Positions 56,210 through 64,000 of a stretch of 64,000 nucleotides of DNA are shown piece after piece. Below the pieces are notes generated by a model. That model was given only the letters and a program-made list of their open reading frames with translations. It did no database searches and was not told the origin of the DNA. Origin of the DNA: Hexactinellida sp. DTS-2022 (Eukaryota > Porifera > Hexactinellida); contig JAPNXP010000005.1 of assembly GCA_028753945.1 (NCBI GenBank), positions 3,782,001 to 3,846,000 of the forward strand. Reading direction: 5' to 3'. The position numbers and the translations under genes were made by a program. Within the stretch, counting starts at the first letter, position 1, and each line of letters begins with the position of its first letter.

Positions 56210-56533
56210 CTATCACTACTAGTTATTTAGATAACGATAAATAACCTATTTATCAATAGCCTTCCTTTAATCCCTGCGTCCAGTTTCTCAAATTTGGTGC
56301 ATAGGCCTTATATAACGTAGGTCACGGATAATGTTATTTGCGGATTTATGGAAATACAAATTAGAAATATTATCCGTCCGCCGTCCGAATTTTCTGAAAA
56401 TATCTGGATGATAAACAATTAATTTGTTTACTTGGGCTAAAGGGATACCCTATGAAATTTGACAAATATATGCCAATTAATAAAATCGAAAATTCTTCTT
56501 TTTTAGATGTTGGCATTTGTCAACTTAGTAGTA

Positions 56534-56718
56534 CAGGTAAACCTCCCAAAGCGGCACCTCCGAGTAGCGGCAACCTCCGAGAAGCGGCACAAATCATTCT
56601 CCCGATGGGTGCCGCTTTGGGAGGTTTACCTGTACGAGCAACCTCCGAGTAGCGGCAACCTCCGAGAAGCGGCACAAAATCATTCTCCCGATGGGTGCCG
56701 CTTTGGGAGGTTTACCTG
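56534..56718. mobile_element. TA-flanked MITE with internal duplication
   Basis: Ends CAGGTAAACCTCCCAAAGCGG and its inverse flanked by TA. The inner block AACCTCCGAGTAGCGGCAACC is present twice, making a tandem dimer that shares the terminal sequence in the middle. Confidence 0.8.
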
Positions 56719-56887
56719 TATTATGTAATGAGACTCGACTTTTCATGAAATTAAATGAGTAAGATATCAAATTAATAAAATATTTTGTGTAAATTAGATT
56801 CTTTCTTTACCAAATCCAAAATGATAGCGAAATGAATTCATATGATTGAATAGGTATTGTTCAATCAATATATTAAATGCCCAGATA

Positions 56888-57320
56888 TCTATACTATTAA
56901 ACACAAGCCTGGGTGGGTGGGTGTGTGCTATGTTTGTATGTTACGAGTTGATTGAAGAAAGTGGAAGGTTTCCAAATGTGATTTTTGGCATATAGGGGTA
57001 ACTTTTGGCACCCGCCAACAAGTTGAGGTTTCCACTCAAAATTTCTCACACCTCGACAAGTTATGACGTCATTGTCACATTTAGAGAACCCTGAAAAGTC
57101 ACTTAATCGCACATAATTCGCGCCCTCTAAGAGATAAAAATCTGAAAATTTAATAGAACATGTACATTAACGATGCGGACACGTTGGTCACACCAGATTG
57201 CCAATATGCTAACTCATTGTCGCATAATGACGTCATCACTAAAATTTCACATTGTAAAATTTGACTATTTAGGCCTATTTACGCTTTATAATGAATGTTA
57301 GAGGTGTGCGGTTGTGTACG
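56888..57320 (+). mobile_element. Helitron H1c, 3' end diverged
   Basis: Begins TCTATACTATTAAACAC and follows H1d to GACTATTTAGGCCTATTTACGC. The usual terminal hairpins are replaced by GTGCGGTTGTG and a different hairpin (ACGATTTTGTT ... AACAAAATCGT), so the 3' boundary is uncertain. Confidence 0.75.
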
Positions 57321-57423
57321 ATTTTGTTTAGAGTAACAAAATCGTCTTATGAAGAAATCGTCCATAACTCCTAGATAAGGGCACCTTCCTCAACTGGACA
57401 CCCTTATTGGTGTCATGTCAGGA

Positions 57424-57563
57424 AGGGTTGTATCAACTCAATTTGAGTTGGCAGAATCAACTCATTTTCTTGAATGAGTTGGTACAGCAAAATGAATGAA
57501 TTGAATGAGTTGGTAGACTAAAATGAGTTGTTTTGCCAACTCAAAATGAGTTGATACAACCCT
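57424..57563. mobile_element. MITE of AACTCATTTTGAGTT words
   Basis: Ends AGGGTTGTATCAACTCA and its inverse; the interior repeats GAATGAGTTG. A second copy, truncated on the left, is at about 57723-57856. No clear duplications. Confidence 0.65.
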
Positions 57564-57722
57564 AGTTCCGACCATGGCCAGACCACTTTCACTTTGTCGT
57601 AACATTAATGCGTAGAGATCCAAATTTGGCCGGACCACTTTTGAGAGCCGACCGACGCAGCTGTAAATGTATTAGTAAACTGAAGATTTAAGATATACGT
57701 TAGTTACAATTAGTTTAATAAA

Positions 57723-57856
57723 AAATGAGTTGGCAGAATCAACTCATTTTCTTGAATGAGTTGAATGAGTTGGTAACAGCAAAATGAATGAGTTGAATGA
57801 GTTGGTAGACAAAAAATGAGTTGTTTTGCCAACTCAAAATGAGTTGATACAACCCT
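57723..57856. mobile_element. Second AACTCATTTTGAGTT element, left-truncated
   Basis: Matches 57440-57563 and ends GATACAACCCTG. It is followed directly by the ATAAATAA microsatellite (57859-57930). Confidence 0.65.
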
Positions 57857-57858
57857 GT

Positions 57859-57930
57859 AATAAATAAATAAATAAATAAATAATAAATAAATAAAAATAA
57901 ATAAAAATAAAAATAAAATAAATAAATATT
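57859..57930. repeat. (ATAA)n microsatellite
   Basis: Imperfect ATAAATAA / ATAAAAATAA repeats. The low-complexity ORFs over it are not genes. Confidence 0.9.
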
Positions 57931-58404
57931 CATTGTCAGGGTTAATATGTATAAATTGACCAAAAATTGAGTTACAGAACATAATTTAAATAATCCAAAA
58001 CAATTTTCAAACAACAGTTTGTGATTTTTGAATGAAACTAGAAAATATTGATTAGACACTGGGATCAGACGCCCACAGACCCCTAAAAAGATACGCACAT
58101 TGTTGTAGGGAAATATTTACAAAAATTGTGTGCGAGAAGTACAGTGAGCTGCAAGTAAAATATGGAATGGGGAAATTACCCAGTTAAATTTGTATACGCA
58201 TGTGCCGATGTGCGTATACTGAGTCGGCGCCATTGACTGGGATTGCAACATACTATTTCTGAGATCCAAGCAAATTCCCAGTTACGGGCACCCTCCAGAC
58301 GACAGTGCCCGCATAAGGGAGATTTGAGTGTACAGCAGACTCCGCTCAATTTAGGCTTGTTGTTTTAAGCAGTTTGTCCCTATTAGGTGGAGTCTACATA
58401 ATTA

Positions 58405-58505
58405 CAGTCGATGACCGCAAATTCGAATACCCGTTGATTCGAACTTCCCTAATTCGACCAAATTTATTTTTCCCTTGAGTGTTCGAATTTAACGGATGTT
58501 GACTG
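58405..58505. mobile_element. Tc1/mariner-type MITE, 101 bp
   Basis: Ends CAGTCGATGACCG and GGATGTTGACTG flanked by TA, with TTCGAATT words inside. It ends 37 bp from the stop codon of the VOC gene. Confidence 0.65.
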
Positions 58506-58541
58506 TATATTTATTGGAGCATGTACAATATTATGAGTCTG

Positions 58542-58904
58542 TTATGTCTCGTCGGGTTGGTATAGGCCTATCATGTGGCCATCTGGCGTTCTCAGTGTGG
58601 CACTAGACCCATGAGCTTCGTGGAGGATCTGTCCATCTAGACTAGCTCCCATCTCCACTAATCGGTAGATAATCTCGTTTACACCGGATGAAAAAACAAA
58701 ATTTATAAGCGGAGAGTATCCTACGGACAGCTGGCTCTCCTGAGTGGCCTGCTGTAGAGCTATAAATAGATCCGTTTTAGGCGCCTTAAGCAGGATACAG
58801 TCTTTTGTCTGGGAAACTGAATCAAATTTGAGACCATCTTGATAGAACTTGGATGCCTGTTGCAGGTTACGCACAAACAGTGTAAGCGAAGAGATCTTTA
58901 GCAT
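58542..58904 (-). CDS. VOC (glyoxalase / bleomycin-resistance fold) protein
   Basis: 120 codons from the ATG at 58904 (MLKISSLTLFV); the upstream in-frame ATG at 58955 would add 17 residues that do not fit the fold. The sequence has one pair of the beta-alpha-beta-beta-beta modules: LTLFVRNLQQASKFYQDGL at the N-terminus, LLKAPKTDLFIAL, then LINFVFSSGVNEIIYRLVEMG and a C-terminal TLRTPDGHMIGLYQP. The length and the end motif TPDGH.IGL fit small VOC proteins. Substrate and metal dependence cannot be told. The ORF is intact and single-exon, in a region otherwise made of transposons. Confidence 0.82.
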   Translation of the reverse strand: MLKISSLTLFVRNLQQASKFYQDGLKFDSVSQTKDCILLKAPKTDLFIALQQATQESQLSVGYSPLINFVFSSGVNEIIYRLVEMGASLDGQILHEAHGSSATLRTPDGHMIGLYQPDET

Positions 58905-59520
58905 AATTAAATCCTTAACTATTTTAATATAGTCAGGTCTGCTTATTGTGTACAATATTCAGTCTAAAATATTTTTATTATGAACAAGCCCTATTAGTAG
59001 GGCAGATTAGATGATGGATGTGGACATCCCGGACCAAAGCACCAAATTTTTTCCACATATAGACCATTGCTTGGGCACTCGATTTTTGGTAGGATCCACT
59101 TCCGCCGGATACATTATGACCTCCATCAGGCATTTTCAAAATGACCACTTTAATATTATTCGGACAAAAGCCCGCATTCACGAACTCATGTCAAATGACT
59201 TCGTATAGGGTTATTATATGCATAGTCGTTATCAAAACAGTGTGCGCTGTCGAAAGATGGGTCACTTGGTAGGGTTGCTATCATATTTGAGAATAGAATG
59301 TTCAACATTCCACCGTTGTCAAGGAAACCTTTCAATCTGAATATGGTCATGTGACCCCTATAATTAACGGAAATTCCATGCTGATTACGAATATCTTATT
59401 TCCAGATTGGACTAAATATCACTTGAAAAGTTATATTATATTTAGTGGTTAATGATTAGCTAGTAAAAATAATAAAGTGAGAATTGTGTGAATACTGTGA
59501 TGGTATACTAAAAATTATGG

Positions 59521-60650
59521 TTCGTACCATGTCACTAAAAATATTGCTTCTCACAGTTACAACTACAAAGTTCTGTGCATATCCAACGCACTTTTCTGCA
59601 CGCGCATCTACCGCCAAAGTCACTTCAACTCTTGAAACTACATTTTACGAATTCACTGCATGCTTTTGAAGCCACAGGTAAATTGTTCCATACAGGAACC
59701 CATGATTGGGTTTTATCACCAATAGTCCAGCCCCGACCTTCTGGAGTAGGTACCAGTTGTCCAATTTGCTCACTGGTGACCATATCCCAGACTGATATGC
59801 AACTCGTTTTGAGTGTTGTAGTAGTGCATCCCGGGTAAGCGGTATTCTCTCCATTGTTTTCTCCTGACAAAACATTTCTTTTCTTCCTTCATCCACATAC
59901 TGCAAATTACTTGCTTATCATAAAGAATATATGTGAAGCGTTATAGCAGCTAAAAATGCTGAGCATCGAATTCTACTTTTGTATAAGGGTTTAGTGCCAT
60001 GTAGGTAAAGGCAAATGTCACATCATGATAACAGTTTCAAACCTCTCATGCTGACCACTTGCCTCTCCCAAAGAATGCAGATGTAGTACACATCCCGTGA
60101 AACAATGGAAAAACAGGAAGGGCCAGAGATTTCTCTCTTCCTACTTCTTTGTAGATTGCTATGATATGATAGTATGTAAAGTTTTTTCCTGTACCAAAGC
60201 TAACCCAAATGTTCGCATCTTTGCATATGGTAATCAAGTGGTGTAACTTTCCATGTCAACTGCGCGGACTAGACATTTAGTATAGTTATTGAGAATGGCA
60301 TCCTGTAAATGGATCAGAAGTCTAGTGTCAGCTTCCCCATGATCGCATAGTGCCATAGAACGATCACTTTCTCGAAGAATAGCTGTGACACCAGTCGTGA
60401 TGATTATTTCCTTGCTTCCGGGACAATTTTGTTGGAAAGAAATGCAAACAGTTCTTGTTTAATAGTTGGATCACGTAAGAAATCTGTCCAATTTTTTGGA
60501 AGCTTATTTCTTACTTGCAACCTTTTTCCGTAACCTTTACCTCTCTTTTTTCTAGTAGATTCTTTGATGCTCCTGAGGATGTATATGTCCCATACTAATA
60601 CTATATCAACTCTTTTGGTGTTTGATAGTTGTTTAATGATGTATGGGACA
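59521..60650 (-). pseudogene. T-2 encoded protein (widespread animal TE protein), broken
   Basis: Across frame changes it reads: a block with RVDIVLVWDIYILRSIKEST and RKKRGKG, then LPKNWTDFLRDP; CDHGEADTRLLIH; then WVSFGTGKNF and SAFFGRGK; and a C-terminal segment WVPVWNNLPVASKAC followed by a Cys-rich region (RCACRKVRWICTELCSC). This order is that of a protein family abundant in cnidarian and other invertebrate genomes, with a PIN/XPG-like nuclease look (EEADTR, FGRGK). The exact superfamily is not certain. There are frameshifts near 60404 and 60240 and a TGA in the Cys-rich part. It lies within the TIRs of T-2 and is probably its transposase gene. Confidence 0.7.
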
Positions 60651-60892
60651 CATAGGCGTAAAGTTTTGGAAAATATAATCAAAGATGGGGGATCACTTGG
60701 GGGTCTGGGGGGGCCACCGGGAGGTTTACTAAATATTTCCACTTCCAGATTTGTTTCTTCAGAAACTAAATCTGGATATAATGAGTAAACAAGGGTCCCT
60801 TGGTCGATCAAAATGACCACTTTCATATAAAATATAAATCAACCGACAGGCCCGGGAGTCGTCCCCCCGAAACCCCAAACTTGGCGCCTATG
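60651..60892. mobile_element. MITE, 242 bp
   Basis: Ends CATAGGCGTAAAGTTTTGG and CCAAACTTGGCGCCTATG flanked by the exact 8-bp duplication ATGGGACA (60643-60650 and 60893-60900). It interrupts the T-2 gene; the N-terminal residues of the ORF over it are MITE-derived. Confidence 0.88.
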
Positions 60893-61437
60893 ATGGGACA
60901 AATACTTGATTAGCATAAAGTCCGCTTTATTTTATTTGGGCTACATGGAAAATTGAAACGAAGGGACATGATAGATAAATTTTCATTATTAAGCTAGCTA
61001 ATCATTAACCACTAAATGTAATATAAATTTTCAAGTGATATTTAGTCCAATCTGGAAATAAGATATTCGTAATCAGCATGGAATTTCCGTTAATTATAGG
61101 GGTCACATGACCATATTCAGATTAAAAAGTTTCCTTGACAACGGTGGAATGTTGAACATTCCATTCTCAAATATGATAGCAACCCTACCAAGTGACCCAT
61201 CTTTCGACAGCGCACACTGTTCTGATTACAACTATGCATATGATAACCCTATACGAAGTCATTTGACGTGAGTTCGTGAATGCGGGATTTTGTCCGAATA
61301 ATATTAAAGTGGTCATTTTGAAAATGCCTGATGGAGGTCATAATGTATCCGGCGGAAGTGGATCCTACCAAAAATCGAGTGCCCAAGCAATGGTCTATAT
61401 GTGGAAAAAATTTGGTGCTTTGGTCCGGGATGTCCAC

Positions 61438-61622
61438 CAGGCTTTCATCCAGACAAAATTTCCCGCGCGCCTAGATTTAGTTTGAGCTCGCTCACACGCG
61501 CCTAAATTACTCATTTTGTATTACGTCTATGGAAGCATCTCTCGATTTTCGCGCGCCTAGAAATGTTTCCTTCCAAATTTACGCGCCTCCAGGCGCGCCG
61601 CATACGCCTGGATGAAACCCTG
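61438..61622. mobile_element. hAT-type MITE, 185 bp
   Basis: Ends CAGGCTTTCATCCAG and CTGGATGAAACCCTG flanked by the exact 8-bp duplication ATGTCCAC (61430-61437 and 61623-61630). GCGCGCC words repeat inside. Inserted in the right TIR of T-2. Confidence 0.92.
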
Positions 61623-61750
61623 ATGTCCACATCCTTTCAAAATATGGGCTTAAGCTGCCCTACTATATGGTCCAAATTTAACAACTTACATAGGGTTTGA
61701 ATTAGTTGAGTTTTTTGGGCCTTTGAATGTTCATAAAAATATTTCATATA

Positions 61751-62081
61751 CAGTACACCCTCGCTAATCCGAACCCCGCTAATCCGAACCCTCGCTAATC
61801 CGAACAGGAGAAACCAAAATATTCTTCTAATGAATGTGAAAAAAAATCGTAAATTGCAATGGAAGTATAAAAATAAGTCTCAGGCAAGTATTTTATGGAG
61901 TACACTAGATGATTTAGTGCGGATTAATAAGGTTTGTACAAGTTTGGTTCGGATTATCGAGATTCTCATTTATAGATGCCAATAGAAAATGCATTACTTC
62001 ACTAATCCGAACGAATTCACTAATCGGAACAGAAGATTTTTGAATCGGAACACCTCTGTTCGTATTAGCGAGGGTGTACTG
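61751..62081. mobile_element. pogo-like MITE, 331 bp
   Basis: Ends CAGTACACCCTCGCTAATCC and GCGAGGGTGTACTG flanked by TA. CTAATCCGAAC is repeated three times at the left end. A partial copy lies near 42600-42690. Confidence 0.85.
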
Positions 62082-62198
62082 TACTACGTAATAGTAGTTA
62101 TATGAGATGTCAACCAAATTGTCCATATAATACATTTATAGTTGACTAAATAAATCTATATGATCAATAGACAGACCAATAATAGAAATATTTATCTA

Positions 62199-62659
62199 TC
62201 TATACTATTAAAACACAAGCCTGGGTATATATGTGTATATATTTGTTTGTATGTTACGAGTTGATTGAAGAAAGTGGACGGTTTCCAAATGAGATTTTTG
62301 GCATATAGGGGTAACTTTTGGCACCCGTCAACAAGTTGAGGTTTCCACTCAAAATTTCTCACACCTCGACAAGTTATGACGTCATTTTCACATTTCGTGA
62401 ATCCTGAAAATTAACTTAATCGCACATAATTCGCGACATTTAAGAGATAAAAATCTGAAAGTTTAATAGAACATGTACATTAATGATGCGGACACGTTGG
62501 TCACACCAGATCACAATATGCTTACTCATTATCGCATGATGACGTAATCACTAAAATTTCACATTGTTACGCTGTATAATCAATGTTAGAAGTATATAAA
62601 CCACACATCAACCGCGAAGCGGTTGGTGTGTGGTTGTGTTCTGCCGCGAAGCGAGCTAG
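62199..62659 (+). mobile_element. Helitron H1d, complete, 461 bp
   Basis: Begins TCTATACTATTAAAACAC and ends GCGAGCTAG before T. The 3' part has the hairpin CCACACATCAACCGC-GAA-GCGGTTGGTGTGTGG and a second GCGAAGC hairpin. This is the cleanest H1 copy and the reference for H1a, b and c. Non-autonomous. Confidence 0.9.
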
Positions 62660-62833
62660 TCTAATGATATACAAAAAAGTAAAACAACAACAAAAATATA
62701 ATACAAAATTATGTCCAAAAATAAAAGAAATCTGAAAAATTGCAGTCCAAAAATATACACAAATGTAAAGAATACAGTTAGTCTGTTCTAGAGGGGTTAC
62801 TTACTATAGACAAGAAAGCTAACATACAAAGAA

Positions 62834-64000
62834 TCAATTGTCCTCAGATTTAACTCCCTTCTCAAACTCCTGACGCGCATTAACAGCTGATCGCATAATA
62901 TCCAACTTGTGCATCTCAAAGGTAGCTTCCTCAATAACCTCCTCGAAGAATCCTATTAGTCCCTTGATGTCTGTGTCTAGATCGATATCAATGGTAATGC
63001 CTCTCTCCTTGAGAGCGCTGTCGAGACGCTTCACTGCTGCCTCAGCCTGTCGTAACCGCTTGTCACTCATTATCCTACTTTTGTGCTCACTGATATATTT
63101 GGTCTCAGCGGTTAACTTTTCATTGGAAAGCGCCTTGATGTGAGATTCTAACTCCGAGTACTGCTTGCGGTAATCCTCTGCCTCGTTCTGTAGCTTGGAA
63201 GCCTCCTTTATCTGCAGAGACAGTTCTCTCTCCATCTTCATCTTACCTTCGCTAATTAACCGGGAGCGAGACTCCATCTCAGTCAGGTCCTGATTAAGAA
63301 TTTCTGTTTTCTTCTTGAGTTCTTCTTTTTCAGTGCGTAGAGCCTCAGACACGGCGAGATTCTTCTCCAGCTCCTTCTCAGATTCTGCCTTCTCGGTCTC
63401 AATCACCTGCAGCATTGACTGAAGATTCTGGCGATCTAACTGGAGATTTTCTCTTTCTTTGTCCAGCAATTTAACTTTGTTCATGGCATCTTCTAGTCCA
63501 GCTTCCGAGACGTCTTTCTCAGCTCGAAATTGGTTAGCGTGTTCTTCTAGCTTGGCTTTTTCATCGGAGAGACGCTTGGAGAGTTCCTCCAATTCATCTT
63601 TCCTTTCTCTCTCCCCAGCCAGAGCATCCACCTCCTTATCAAGTTTATCAATAAACTTCTGTTTGTCTTCGATCAGGTCATGTGTGTGCTGAGTGAAATC
63701 CTGCACAAGTTTAGCGCCTAGCGCGCTGTTCTTCCAAGTAACACGACTGCTAGCAGCAATCTTATCAACCCATATGTCCTGAGACTTTTTATCACTCGTA
63801 GCCATTACAACAGCTCCGCCGAAGAAATTATCATGATGGATTGCTATCGAGTTCCTATGGCCTGGAACTTCCACTCGACTCACAGTACAGCCGCCTAGTG
63901 GGATTACCCCTTTCGGGTGTATGTTGAAGAGATTGCTCTTCTCAAAGGTACGACCTTCATTCTCAGAATAATACAACAGGAAACCTTCTTTTATTACGAA
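62834..64000 (-). CDS. PLEKHD1-like PH and coiled-coil protein, 3' part
   Basis: The reading frame is open to the window edge (FVIKEGFLLYYSENEG precedes the first in-window Met), so the N-terminus lies beyond 64000. The first 90 residues are the rest of a PH domain, with FNIHPKGVIPLGGC and the C-terminal helix DIWVDKIAA. The next 240 or so residues are a long charged coiled coil (RKDELEELSKRLSDEKAKLE and onward). The NIHPKGVIPLG block and the PH-then-coil layout match PLEKHD1. It ends EFEKGVKSEDN at the TGA/TAA near 62834. The molecular role of this family is poorly known. It looks like an intact host gene. Confidence 0.88.
   Translation of the reverse strand, partial: FVIKEGFLLYYSENEGRTFEKSNLFNIHPKGVIPLGGCTVSRVEVPGHRNSIAIHHDNFFGGAVVMATSDKKSQDIWVDKIAASSRVTWKNSALGAKLVQDFTQHTHDLIEDKQKFIDKLDKEVDALAGERERKDELEELSKRLSDEKAKLEEHANQFRAEKDVSEAGLEDAMNKVKLLDKERENLQLDRQNLQSMLQVIETEKAESEKELEKNLAVSEALRTEKEELKKKTEILNQDLTEMESRSRLISEGKMKMERELSLQIKEASKLQNEAEDYRKQYSELESHIKALSNEKLTAETKYISEHKSRIMSDKRLRQAEAAVKRLDSALKERGITIDIDLDTDIKGLIGFFEEVIEEATFEMHKLDIMRSAVNARQEFEKGVKSEDN

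Larger units (their letters stand above)
49511..56302. mobile_element. Foldback element Y containing an LTR retrotransposon
   Basis: TIRs of about 92 bp (49511-49602 and 56210-56302) begin ATGCACCAA and are flanked by AGGCCT (49505-49510, 56303-56308). Between them are the Z palindrome (49603-50253) and the LTR element (50254-56209). Without the retrotransposon Y is about 0.84 kb and almost completely self-complementary. No coding capacity of its own. Confidence 0.82.
58995..61665. mobile_element. Long-TIR transposon T-2, 3-bp target duplication
   Basis: Ends TAGTAGGGCAG and CTGCCCTACTA flanked by TAT (58992-58994, 61666-61668). TIRs are about 470 bp (58995-59466 and from about 60993) and are related to those of T-1, for instance around CATGTGACCCCTATAAT. 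It carries the pseudogene at 59521-60650 and MITEs at 60651-60892 and 61438-61622. The 3-bp duplication and the gene type could fit an Academ-like element; this is a guess. Confidence 0.82.

Noticed and set aside
57710-58098. 90- and 119-codon ORFs over the ATAA repeat
   Set aside because: Phe/Leu/Tyr-rich translation of a microsatellite and a MITE.
63459-63692. Ser/Leu-rich plus-strand ORF
   Set aside because: Antisense of the PLEKHD1-like coiled coil.
1-64000. tRNA, rRNA or other structural RNA genes
   Set aside because: No cloverleaf with A and B box consensus, and no rRNA-like segment was recognised by eye; a scan with a covariance tool could still find a small one.

Overview
The window looks like a gene-poor, AT-rich (roughly one third GC by eye) stretch of an invertebrate animal genome. 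Supporting this are metazoan-type genes (a PH/coiled-coil protein like PLEKHD1, a CAMK-type protein kinase, a VOC/glyoxalase-fold protein, a broken 7TM-like protein), short spliceosomal introns (about 60-300 bp) and a very dense load of DNA transposons and Helitrons. A sponge or another early-branching marine invertebrate would fit, but the species cannot be named from the sequence.

Layout. 0-18 kb: an old, heavily invaded copy (copy A) of a large KDZ-type DNA transposon. A plus-strand gene (NRF1-like DNA-binding domain, Ulp1 protease, PHD finger) lies at 1.0-6.5 kb. A minus-strand KDZ transposase is scattered over 6.6-17.7 kb. Copy A is broken by a nearly complete hAT element, Helitrons and at least ten MITEs, most of them in one intron of 6.9 kb. 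18-30 kb: Helitrons, MITEs, a MULE transposase fragment, and a 7TM-like gene whose exon is split by a 2.3-kb long-TIR transposon. 29.95-37.77 kb: a second, fully delimited copy (copy B, 7.8 kb, 8-bp target duplication) of the KDZ transposon with the two convergent genes. 37.8-40.5 and 47.3-49.5 kb: two inverted copies of an unclassified transposon X. The 6.8 kb between them carries the kinase gene and a decayed hAT transposase. 49.5-56.3 kb: a foldback element Y containing a Ty3/gypsy LTR retrotransposon, one of whose LTRs is split by a Helitron. 56.3-62.7 kb: MITEs, Helitrons, the VOC gene, and a second long-TIR element with a pseudogene. 62.8-64 kb: the 3' part of the PLEKHD1-like gene, running off the window.

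The most interesting themes are: (1) a KDZ transposon that carries, convergent to its transposase, a gene fusing an NRF1/EWG-like DNA-binding domain to a Ulp1 peptidase and a PHD finger, seen in two diverged copies; (2) two unrelated TIR elements (X and Y) inserted at the same 6-bp palindrome AGGCCT, which is repeated at every junction; (3) strong junction evidence that recombination between the two X copies inverted the kinase segment and carried off the 3' end of a Helitron; (4) MITEs whose interiors are arrays of a short palindromic word taken from their own TIRs; (5) Helitrons with GCGAAGC mini-hairpins and, in two families, a CTCG 3' end, one of them caught in an LTR with the empty site preserved. 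Most MITE boundaries are supported by exact target-site duplications read directly from the sequence.
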